In this document: positions 24,303 to 32,600 of the stretch, one piece after another
How positions within the stretch are numbered: position 1 is the first letter of the stretch
How the letters are laid out: every line of letters starts with the position of its first letter
From: Microbacterium sp. VKM Ac-2923
Lineage (GTDB): Bacteria > Actinomycetota > Actinomycetes > Actinomycetales > Microbacteriaceae
NCBI RefSeq assembly: GCF_022815605.1
Contig: NZ_JALGRP010000007.1
Span: 70,482-134,481 of the forward strand
Direction: 5' to 3'
DNA: 64,000 bases
Position numbers and translations under genes: made by a program
Notes under the pieces: generated by a model
Database searches by the model: none
What the model saw: only the letters and a program-made list of their open reading frames with translations
Told to the model about the DNA's origin: nothing

Positions 24303-25159
24303 TCGTCTTCGATGTCTTCGATGGCACGCGAGTCGTCGTCCCACATCGCCGCGAGGCGGTCCTGATCAGCCTCCGACAGGGCGTCGTAGCGCTCACGCCA
24401 CTGCTCGGCGTTCTCGGTCCAGTAGCCGACGATCTTGTAGGCGGTCGGGGGCAGTCTCAGCTCGTGACGGAAGAGGCGACGGATACCGCGGGTCGCTTTC
24501 GTCTCGCCGGCCACCCAGACATAGCCGGGCTCCGAGGGCAGATCGGCGGCGCGCACGATCTCCTCGATGCGCGTGGGCCCGTGTCCGTTGCCGCCGTGCA
24601 CCCAGTGCAGCTCGGCGCCGTCGGAGAGAGCGATGGGCTGTTCGTGCGCGGGCGAGGCGACCTCCACGACGATCCGGGTGCGCACACCGGCGGGGGCGTT
24701 CTCGGCCAGTCGGGCCGCTGCCGGGAGCCCGGTGGCATCGGCCACCAGCAGTTGCCAGGTGATGTCGGCAGGCGGGTCGTAGAGTGCACGGGGCGTGTTG
24801 ACGCCGACGACGTCGCCGGCCTGCACGGCGAGCGCCCAGGCTGCGGCCACGCCGCCGTCGTGCACGACGAAGTCGATGGTCAGCTCACGCGACGCCTCGT
24901 TCCACCCGCGCACCGTATAGGTGCGCATCGGTGCCGGCTCGACGCCCTCGGGGTAGTCCCAGTGCCCGTCGTCCGTGGCGAACGGCAGGGTCGGCTCGCC
25001 GCGCTGATCGAGCGGGAAGAAGATGCGCAGGTACTCGTCTCCCACCCCCGTCGAGACGAACCCGTCGAGGCCGTCGCCGCCGAACACCACGCGCACCATG
25101 CCCGGGGTGAGCCGTTCGGTGCGCAGCACCTCGAGGCGGTGGATGAGATTGACGCTCAT
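24269..25159 (-). CDS. Siderophore-interacting FAD protein (ViuB/SIP type)
   Basis: Flavin-dependent ferric-siderophore reductase family (296 aa) that frees iron from imported siderophores in the cytoplasm. The FAD-binding domain shows R-T-Y-T-V-R near residue 85, then H-D-G-G-V-A-A-A-W-A. The NAD(P)H part has L-L-V-A-D-A-T-G-L-P-A-A near residue 152, and the SIP-type end carries V-W-V-A-G-E-T-K-A-T-R-G-I-R-R and K-I-V-G-Y-W, both typical. The frame extends upstream to 25255, but ATG at 25159 with AAGGGA upstream gives the usual N terminus. An iron box lies in its divergent promoter region. The gene end overlaps the convergent formyltransferase-like gene by 34 bases. Confidence 0.9.
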   Translation of the reverse strand: MSVNLIHRLEVLRTERLTPGMVRVVFGGDGLDGFVSTGVGDEYLRIFFPLDQRGEPTLPFATDDGHWDYPEGVEPAPMRTYTVRGWNEASRELTIDFVVHDGGVAAAWALAVQAGDVVGVNTPRALYDPPADITWQLLVADATGLPAAARLAENAPAGVRTRIVVEVASPAHEQPIALSDGAELHWVHGGNGHGPTRIEEIVRAADLPSEPGYVWVAGETKATRGIRRLFRHELRLPPTAYKIVGYWTENAEQWRERYDALSEADQDRLAAMWDDDSRAIEDIEDDYEAELEKLGL

Positions 25160-25284
25160 TCGTGGGTATCCCTTCTCGGCGTGAAACGCCGTGCGCCGAC
25201 GAATTCGCCCGGGGCGGGCTCGTCCGTGACGATCCTGTCCGTTCGCCGACATCATCTGTCCGGCTCTTGTCTTGCCGTCGTAAG

Positions 25285-25303
25285 TAAGGTCAGCCTAAGC
25301 TAA
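25285..25303. promoter_or_regulatory. Iron box between the siderophore reductase and exporter genes
   Basis: TAAGGTCAGCCTAAGCTAA matches the IdeR consensus at 16 of 19. It lies between divergent units and ends six bases before the exporter GTG at 25310. TAAGAT at 25301-25306 could be a -10 element, so the exporter transcript may be leaderless and the box would cover its promoter. Confidence 0.8.
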
Positions 25304-25309
25304 GATATC

Positions 25310-26956
25310 GTGCCCCCTCGTCCTTTCGGGTCCCGACCCACCCCCCGTCGCGGGCGTGTGCTCCTGGCATCCCTCGGTTTCTCTCTGCATCAGGCATGTG
25401 AGGCTCTCGTGCCCATCGTGGTCGGCATCACGATCGACATCGCGATCGCACCGTCCGACCCGTGGATGCTGGCGCTCGCCCTCGTCTGCCTCGCCGCGGT
25501 GTTCGTGGTGCTGCGATTCATGTGGCGGATGGGAGAGCTCGCCGCCGTCGCCGCGTTCGTCGAGCGCGTGTACGCGCGTCGCCGCACCCTGGTGAGCCGG
25601 TTGCTCGCTCCTCGCAGCGGCTACGACGGGACGGGCGCCGAGGCGTTGTCGACGATCGGCTCCGATACCGACGAGGAGGCCACCGTCGTCTGGACGATCT
25701 CCCGCGGCATCGCCTCGGGTGCCGCAGCGGTCACCGCCGCCATCGCGCTGCTGCTGATCTCTCCGCTGCTGGCGGTGCTCGTGCTGGTCGGTACGCCCGT
25801 GCTCATGCTCGTGATGCACGTCGTCACGCGCCCACTGGAGCGGCGCAGTGCGGGGGAGCAGGCGGCGCTGGCCGAGACATCGGCGCTCGTCGGCGACCTG
25901 TTGTCGGGGCTGCGCACGGTGAAAGGGCTGTCGGCCGAAGACGAGGCGATCCGCCGCTTCCGCGCGATGAACATGCGCGCGATGTCGGCGGCGCTGCGCG
26001 CCGCGAACGCCGAGGGAGCCTTCGCCGGCGTGAGCGCCTTCATCTCGGGGGCGTTCGTCGTGCTGCTGGCCGCTCTCGCGTCGGGCTCGGTGCTGTCGGG
26101 CGAGATCACACCCGGACAGTTGGTGATCGTCATCGGCCTCGCGCAGTTCCTGCAGACCCCGATCGCGGGGCTCGGCTTCGTCGGAGCGGAGCTCGCTCGC
26201 GCCCGCGCGTCGCGGCGCCGTGTCGACGCGCTGCTGTCAGCCCCGTCGGACGAGGGAGAGCACCTGCCGGCGGGCCCCGGGCGAGTGCGGGTGCGGGGGC
26301 TCGCGCTGCCGTCGGGCACGGTGCTCGACCTGGACGTCCGCGCCGGCGAGCTGGTGGGGCTGACGCTCGATGAAGCCGATGCCACCGCGGTGCTGGCGCA
26401 GTTCGCCGGCACGGGGGATGCCGGTACCGCGACGCTCTCGATCGATGGAGCCGTCCTGAGCGGACCGCCCGCGGCCGGGCACCCGCCCACGGTCCTCGCC
26501 GCGCCGCACGAGATCGCGCTGTTCACCGGCGATGTCGCCGCGAACGTGCGGCCGGCGAGCGCGCCGGATGGTGCGGGCGCCGAGGCCGGCACGGGGGAGG
26601 ACGCGGATCTCCACGCGGTAGCGGAGGCTGCGGCTCTTCACGATGTGCTGTCGATCGACGGCTGGACGCGTCACGTGGGCGAGCGGGGGCGCCTCCTGTC
26701 GGGCGGCCAGCGTCAGCGGGTGGGCCTCGCCCGCGCGCTGGCCGCGGATGCTCCGGTGCTGGTGCTACGCGAACCGGCGATCTCGGTCGACGCCGTCACC
26801 CAGGCCCGGCTGGCCGACGGCATCCGTCGTCACCGCCGCGACCGCACCACACTGCTGCTGACAGCGAGCCCCGCTCTGCTGTCTGTCTGTGATCGTGTGG
26901 TCGCGGCATCCGTGGTCCCTCCCCTGTCTACGTCCGATCGAGGAGTCCGGTCGTGA
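25310..26956 (+). CDS. ABC exporter half with degenerate ATP site
   Basis: Half-transporter (548 aa) with six membrane helices (about residues 15-280) and a nucleotide-binding domain. Where Walker A should be, the sequence reads V-G-L-T-L-D-E-A-D-A-T-A, without G-x-x-G-x-G-K-S. Walker B reads V-L-V-L-R-E-P, with Arg for Asp, and the switch His is missing (L-T-A-S-P). In contrast the signature L-S-G-G-Q-R-Q-R is perfect. It should therefore not hydrolyse ATP alone but supply the signature face to its partner encoded next (ATGA overlap). Located among siderophore genes behind an iron box, the pair probably exports the siderophore, in the manner of exiT or IrtAB-type transporters. The GTG start has no Shine-Dalgarno; leaderless translation is possible. 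Confidence 0.82.
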   Translation: MPPRPFGSRPTPRRGRVLLASLGFSLHQACEALVPIVVGITIDIAIAPSDPWMLALALVCLAAVFVVLRFMWRMGELAAVAAFVERVYARRRTLVSRLLAPRSGYDGTGAEALSTIGSDTDEEATVVWTISRGIASGAAAVTAAIALLLISPLLAVLVLVGTPVLMLVMHVVTRPLERRSAGEQAALAETSALVGDLLSGLRTVKGLSAEDEAIRRFRAMNMRAMSAALRAANAEGAFAGVSAFISGAFVVLLAALASGSVLSGEITPGQLVIVIGLAQFLQTPIAGLGFVGAELARARASRRRVDALLSAPSDEGEHLPAGPGRVRVRGLALPSGTVLDLDVRAGELVGLTLDEADATAVLAQFAGTGDAGTATLSIDGAVLSGPPAAGHPPTVLAAPHEIALFTGDVAANVRPASAPDGAGAEAGTGEDADLHAVAEAAALHDVLSIDGWTRHVGERGRLLSGGQRQRVGLARALAADAPVLVLREPAISVDAVTQARLADGIRRHRRDRTTLLLTASPALLSVCDRVVAASVVPPLSTSDRGVRS

Positions 26957-28698
26957 GCCAACCGCTGCCGGTCGCGGGTGCCGCCGATACCCGCCGAGTA
27001 CTGGGCCGCCTCGTCCGCCGCCACGCCGGCGGGTTCTCGATCGCCGTCATCGCGCTGGCGCTGGCCGCCGCGGCGACCGTCGCCACTCCGCTGCTGCTGG
27101 GCGAGGTCGTCGATGCCGTGACGGGCGCGCCCGCCGCGCGTACGCGGCTCGTGCCACTGGTGATCGCGCTCGGCGCGTTGGCGCTGGCGGTCGGGCTTCT
27201 CGCGGCGTGGTCGCGTATCGCGGTGGCCCGCGTCGGTGAACGCATGCTCACGCGCCTGCGCGGTGAGGTGTTCGAGCATGTGCTCGCTCTGCCCACGCGG
27301 CGGGTGGAGGCCGCCGGGCGCGGCGAGGTGATCTCCCGCGTGACCGGCGACGTCGCCATCGTCGGTGAGACGGTGGCGTCGGTGCTCCCCGGGGCGGCGT
27401 CGGCGGCGTTCCTCATCACGATGTCGGCGGCAGGACTCGGGGTCATCGACCCGCGCCTCACCCTGGCGGCGCTCCTCGCGGTGCCGGTGCAGGTGATCGC
27501 GGTGCGCGCCTACCTCCGCCGCTCGCAGCCCCTCTATCGCGCGGCGCGCGCGGCGTCGGGAGCACGCTCCCAGCTGACCCTGGAAGCGCTGGAGGGCCGA
27601 TCGACGGTGATCGCGTTCGGCATCGGTCCGGAGCGGGAGAGCCTCATCGACGAGCAGGCGTGCCGGGAAGCGGAACGGGAGGTGGAGGCTGCCCGCGTGG
27701 GCACCCGGTTCTGGGGGCGCCTCAACATGGCCGAGTTCGTCGGACTCGGCGCCATCCTCGCCGTCGGCTGGGTGATCGTGGCAACGGGCATCGGAACGGT
27801 GGGCGCGGCCACGGCGGCGGCGCTGGTGTTCATGCAGCTTTTCGGGCCGATCGGCACGGTGCTGGCGAGCTTCGACGAGTTGCAGCGGGCGGGCGCGAGC
27901 CTCGGGCGGCTCGTCGGGGTGCTCGAGGAGCCGACCGCCCCGCCCCGCCCCGCGGCATCCGTCTCCCCCGGCGGGCAGGCCGGCACAGCCACGTCAGCCG
28001 TGACGCTCCACGAGGCCGCCTTCGCCTACGGCGATCGGGAGGTGCTGACGGATGTCACGCTGCAGGTGCCGGTGGGCGGTCACGTCGCCATCGTCGGGGC
28101 GAGCGGCGCGGGCAAGACCACGCTCGCAGCTCTCGTCGCGGGAGAGCTGCATCCCACCCGCGGACACCTCTCTTTCGCGGTCGAGCAGCCCCGCGTGGGC
28201 CTGGTCAGCCAGGAGAATCACGTCTTCTCGGGCACCCTGCGTGCCGATCTCGCGCTGGCGGCGCCCGAGGCGACCGAGGCGGAGATGCGGCACGCGCTCA
28301 CGTCGGCCGGCGCCGCCTGGGCGCTCGCGCTGGCTGACGGTCTCGATACCGTCGTCGGAGCAGGTGGCCTCCCCCTCACCGACGCGCAGCGGCAGCAGGT
28401 CGCTCTCGCCCGTATCGCGCTGCACGATCCCGACGTGCTCATCCTCGACGAGGCCGCTTCCGAGGCGGGATCGCTCGACGCGCTGAGCTCAGCCGCCGCC
28501 CACCTCGCCGCGCGCTACACGACGATCACCATCGCGCACAGGCTCGACCAGGCGGCATCCGCCGATCTGATCGTGATGATGGATGCCGGCCGCATCGTCG
28601 AGCGCGGGTCGCACGCCGAACTGCTCGCCGCGGGCGGCGCCTACCGCCGTCTCTGGGACAGCTGGAGCCCGGTCGACGAGCCGGACGCCGCCCGGTAG
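26953..28698 (+). CDS. ABC exporter half with active ATP site, degenerate signature
   Basis: Partner half-transporter (581 aa). Six membrane helices (about 25-300) precede a nucleotide-binding domain with intact Walker A G-A-S-G-A-G-K-T-T near residue 380, Q-loop V-S-Q-E-N-H-V-F, Walker B V-L-I-L-D-E-A and switch I-A-H-R-L. The signature, however, reads L-T-D-A-Q-R-Q-Q instead of L-S-G-G-Q. Together with the preceding protein it makes exactly one complete ATP site: its own Walker motifs facing the partner's signature. It ends 22 bases before a convergent gene. Likely function is siderophore export; import of a ferric form is a less likely alternative. Confidence 0.85.
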   Translation: MSQPLPVAGAADTRRVLGRLVRRHAGGFSIAVIALALAAAATVATPLLLGEVVDAVTGAPAARTRLVPLVIALGALALAVGLLAAWSRIAVARVGERMLTRLRGEVFEHVLALPTRRVEAAGRGEVISRVTGDVAIVGETVASVLPGAASAAFLITMSAAGLGVIDPRLTLAALLAVPVQVIAVRAYLRRSQPLYRAARAASGARSQLTLEALEGRSTVIAFGIGPERESLIDEQACREAEREVEAARVGTRFWGRLNMAEFVGLGAILAVGWVIVATGIGTVGAATAAALVFMQLFGPIGTVLASFDELQRAGASLGRLVGVLEEPTAPPRPAASVSPGGQAGTATSAVTLHEAAFAYGDREVLTDVTLQVPVGGHVAIVGASGAGKTTLAALVAGELHPTRGHLSFAVEQPRVGLVSQENHVFSGTLRADLALAAPEATEAEMRHALTSAGAAWALALADGLDTVVGAGGLPLTDAQRQQVALARIALHDPDVLILDEAASEAGSLDALSSAAAHLAARYTTITIAHRLDQAASADLIVMMDAGRIVERGSHAELLAAGGAYRRLWDSWSPVDEPDAAR

Positions 28699-28720
28699 CC
28701 GCCGCGTCGCTTCGCGGCTG

Positions 28721-29656
28721 TCAGTCGAGGTACGCGCCGGAGTCGCCGATCAACGCCCGGGCGGAGACCTCGGTCCCGTCGTCGAGGCGCAGAGTGCGAA
28801 GGAGCACGGCGCGGTTGCGGCCCCGCCAAGCGTCGGGGCCGGCCACGACCGCGACGCCATCGCCCTCCTCGACCGTCACACGCCCGGGCGTACCGCCGTA
28901 CCGGCCCGACGAGACGGATGCCTCGATCACTCGCACGCGCTGCCCGCGGAAGTGCGTGAAGGCGTTGGGGTAGGGGTCGGACTGCGCGCGCACGAGGCGT
29001 TCGATGGCATCGGCGGGCCACGTCCAGTCGATGCGGCTGTCGCGCTCGGTGCGCTTGTGGAAGTAGCTGGCGTTCGCCGGGTTCTGCGCGACGGGGACCG
29101 CCTCGCCGCGCTCGAGCAGATCGAGAGCGTGCACCACGAGGGGCTCGATGACGTCCACGGTGCGGTGGAAGAGATCGACGGTGCGGTCGGTCGGGCCGAC
29201 GGCGATGGACTGTTGGGCGATGATCGGTCCGGTATCCAGTCGCTCGTCCATGAGGTGGGCCGTCACCCCGACATGCGTTTCGCCGTTGATGAGAGCCCAG
29301 ATGAGCGGCGAGAACCCCGCGTACGCGGGCAGCAGGGAGTCGTGGATGTTGAGGGTGCCCCGTCGTGGGCGGTCGTAGACCTCGGGCGGCAGCAGGGTGC
29401 GCCAGTTGTTCGCCACGATGATGTCGGGGTCGAGGTCGTCGATGAGGGCGATCAGCGCGGCATCCGGGCGCTTGGTCACGTGCACCGGAATGCCGGCGCC
29501 ACGTGCCAGGTCTTCGACCGAGTCGGCCCACATCTGCTCGTAGGCGCTGTTGCCGACCGGGTGGGTGACGGCCAGCACCACCTCGTGGGACGAATCCATG
29601 ATCGCGCGCAGGGTGCGATGACCCCACGTCTGGAATCCGAAGACGACGACTCGCAT
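28721..29656 (-). CDS. Formyltransferase for hydroxyornithine (FxbA/CchA-like)
   Basis: Two-domain formyltransferase (311 aa) of the methionyl-tRNA formyltransferase family, as used in exochelin and coelichelin synthesis to formylate N5-hydroxyornithine. N-terminal domain: M-R-V-V-V-F-G-F, then L-N-I-H-D-S-L-L-P-A-Y-A-G-F-S-P near residues 106-121 with catalytic Asn and His, and H-L-M-D-E-R-L-D-T-G-P-I with the Asp. The C-terminal domain contains I-D-W-T-W-P-A-D-A-I-E-R-L-V-R. ATG at 29656 with GAGGAG upstream is the start. It follows the NRPS gene by 11 bases in the same operon. That NRPS's first A domain has the code known for formyl- or acetyl-hydroxyornithine, which supports this role. 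Confidence 0.87.
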   Translation of the reverse strand: MRVVVFGFQTWGHRTLRAIMDSSHEVVLAVTHPVGNSAYEQMWADSVEDLARGAGIPVHVTKRPDAALIALIDDLDPDIIVANNWRTLLPPEVYDRPRRGTLNIHDSLLPAYAGFSPLIWALINGETHVGVTAHLMDERLDTGPIIAQQSIAVGPTDRTVDLFHRTVDVIEPLVVHALDLLERGEAVPVAQNPANASYFHKRTERDSRIDWTWPADAIERLVRAQSDPYPNAFTHFRGQRVRVIEASVSSGRYGGTPGRVTVEEGDGVAVVAGPDAWRGRNRAVLLRTLRLDDGTEVSARALIGDSGAYLD

Positions 29657-29667
29657 CTGATTGCTCC

Positions 29668-32600
29668 TCAGCTCTGCGCCCTGGCGGCGGGGGTTCGGGC
29701 GCCGATCTCGTCGGCCCAGTACTCGATCAGACGCTCCGGGTCGTCGGAGCCGCGCACGTGCAGTTCGGTGCCGGCGGGGGTGATCGCGTAGCGCGCCACG
29801 ACGCGGTACAGCGACTCGAAGCCCTCGGCGACGGTCGGGTCGGGCGTGCGTCCGTAGATGCGCATGATCAGCACGCTGGCCGTCCCCGAACGCCGCAGCT
29901 TCTTGCGGGCGGTCGTGTGCGCATAGCGCCACAGGTCGTGCCAGGGGTCGTATGCCGGTGACGGCATGGAGTGATCGGCGGCGCGACGCGGCGCGACCCC
30001 GGTCAGCGCGCCCGGCGTCTGCTCGGAGTCCGGGCCCAGGTGCGCGCGCAGGTCGACCTCGACGTCGACGACGGTGTCGGCGCCCTCCGCGCGCGCGATC
30101 GCGGCGAGGAACGCCGCCTCGAGGGCGGCCGGTGCGGGAGCCGGGCCGGCGAGGATGCGGGTCGCGAGGGCAGGGGCGGATGCCGCGCCTCCCGCCTCCG
30201 CGCCGGCGCGCGTTCGCGCACCCGCGGACAACGCCAGGACCTGATCGAGCCCCTCGGACAGGGCCGCCTCGGAGGCGGGGGAGTGCGCGGCATCCGTCAG
30301 CAGGCCGGTCGTCTCGCCCGCCGGAGGTGCCGAAGCGAACGTCGGCGTCGCACCGTGTCGGAGCACCTCGCCGAGATACGTGGTGATGCGGTGCAGGCTG
30401 CGGCGGTCGGCCACCAGGCCATGCGCGGCGACGAGCAGGTGCGCACCCTGCTGCGAGGTCGCTACGGCGACCTGCAGCGCGCGGCCCGCGGTGACGACAT
30501 CGACGCGTGCGACGGCGTCGCGGCGCAGGCGGGCGATCACCTCGTCGGCGGACAGGGGGGAGCAGTCGTCGACGGTCACCGCGGCATCGGCGTGCGCGGG
30601 GGTGTGCGCGTCGATGTCTGTCGTCCAGAGCAGGCGATGCGTGGGCGTGACGCGCTGGCGCAGACCGTCGACCGCGTGGAGCAGCGCGTCGACGGCCGCC
30701 CGCACGCTGGCGGCATCCGGCAGTCGGTCGAGTTCGACGACCTCGGTGTAGACGCAGGTTTCGAGCGGCATCCCCGACAGGCGCAGCCGTTGCTGCACGA
30801 TCGATGGCGTGACCGCGATGGCCGCGGGCGTGGTGGGCGCGGCGGATGCTTCGGCGCCCGGTATCCGCAGCTCGCGGCCCGCGGCGAGGCGGGCGGGCGT
30901 GCGCAGGGCGAACACGTCGTGGATCGTCAGCTCGAGCCCGCGCTGACGAGCCTGGCGCACGACCTGGATGGAGAGGATCGAGTCGCCGCCGAGTCGGAAG
31001 AAGTCGTCGTCGACTCCTAGGGGCGCACCGGCGTCGAGGTGCAGCACCTCGCGGAACACCGCTGCCACCGCGAGCTCTCCGTCGGACTCGGGCGCGCGTC
31101 CGCGGGCACCGCCACCGGCCGACAGGTCGGGCACCGGCAGCGCCCGGCGGTCGAGTTTGCCGTTCGCCGTCACCGGGAGTGCGTCGAGCCGGACGATCGC
31201 CGACGGCACCATGTACTCGGGCAGTAGGGCGCTCGCGTGAGCGCGCACCGCGTCTTCGAGCACGGCGTCGTCGTCGGCATCCGCCACCACGTACGCGGCG
31301 AGGAGGACGCCGCCGGACGGGTGGGGCACCGCCAGCACGGCGGCGTCGGAGACCGACGGATGCTGGGCGACGGCGCTGCGCACCTCGCCGAGCTCGACCC
31401 GCATTCCGCGGATCTTGAGCTGGTCGTCGGCGCGGCCGAGGTAGTCGAGACGGCCGTCGGAGTCGGCGCGCACGAGGTCGCCGGTGCGGTACAAACGGTC
31501 ACCGTTGCGACCGAGCGGGTCGGCGACGAAACGCTCGGCGGTGAGGGCGGCGCGGCCGATGTAGCCGCCGGCGAGTTGGACACCGCCGACGTAGAGCTCG
31601 CCGACCACGCCCGGCGCGACCGGTCGCAGCCAGGCGTCGAGCACTCGCGCGACCGTGTTCGGCACCGGAGCCCCGATGAGCACGCGGTCGATCGTGCCGT
31701 CGGGTGACGCGCCCTTCGGCCCCGTGATGACGTCCTCGACCGTGGCGTCGCCGGTGATCTCGGTCGAGCCGTAGAAGTTGTGCAGCGCTGCGCCGGGGGC
31801 GGCCTGCACGATCGCGCGCGCGGTCTGCGGGGGGAGCGCCTCGCCCGAGGTCACCCATACCCGCAGCGAGTGCAGCGCAGTCGGGGCGTCCGCGACACCC
31901 GCGATCGCCTCGGCGAGGCCCGGCACCGTGAGCAGATGCGTCACGCCGTGCCGGTGCACGGTGGCCGCCAGCGCGTCGGGGTCTCGGGCGGTGCGGTCGG
32001 GCACCACCACGACCCGGGCACCAGCGGTGAGCGGGCCGAGGAGCTCGGTCGCGGCATCCACGAAGCCCAGTCCGCTCTTGGCGAGGGCGACCGATGTCTC
32101 GTCGAGCCCGAGGCGCGACGCGCCCCAGGTGAGACGGCTCGCGAGCGCGCGGTGCGACAGCGCCACCCCCTTGGGCCGGCCGGTCGTGCCCGAGGTGAAG
32201 ATGACGCACGCCGTGTCGTCGGCGGCGAGCGGGCGGTCGAGCGCGGGCGGGGTGGGGATGCCGAGCCGCAGCGCCGCGCGGACGGCGGGCTCGTCGATGC
32301 GCAGGACCCCAGAACCATGAGAACCGCTCGCGCCGGCGAGGCCACGGTCGGCCGCGAGTCGCTCGCCGAGCGAGGCGGCATCGGTCACCACGAGCGCGGG
32401 AGCGGCGTCGTCGAGGATGGCGGCGACGCGTGCGGGGGGATAGTCGGGGTCGATCGGCACGTACGCGGCCCCCGCGCGCAGGATGCCCGCGAGCACGATG
32501 ACGAGCTCGGTCGAGCGCGGCAGCACGACGGCCACCCGGTCGCCGACCGAGACGCCAGCGGCGTGCAGCAGCGCGGCGAACGCGTTCACCTGGGCGTCGA

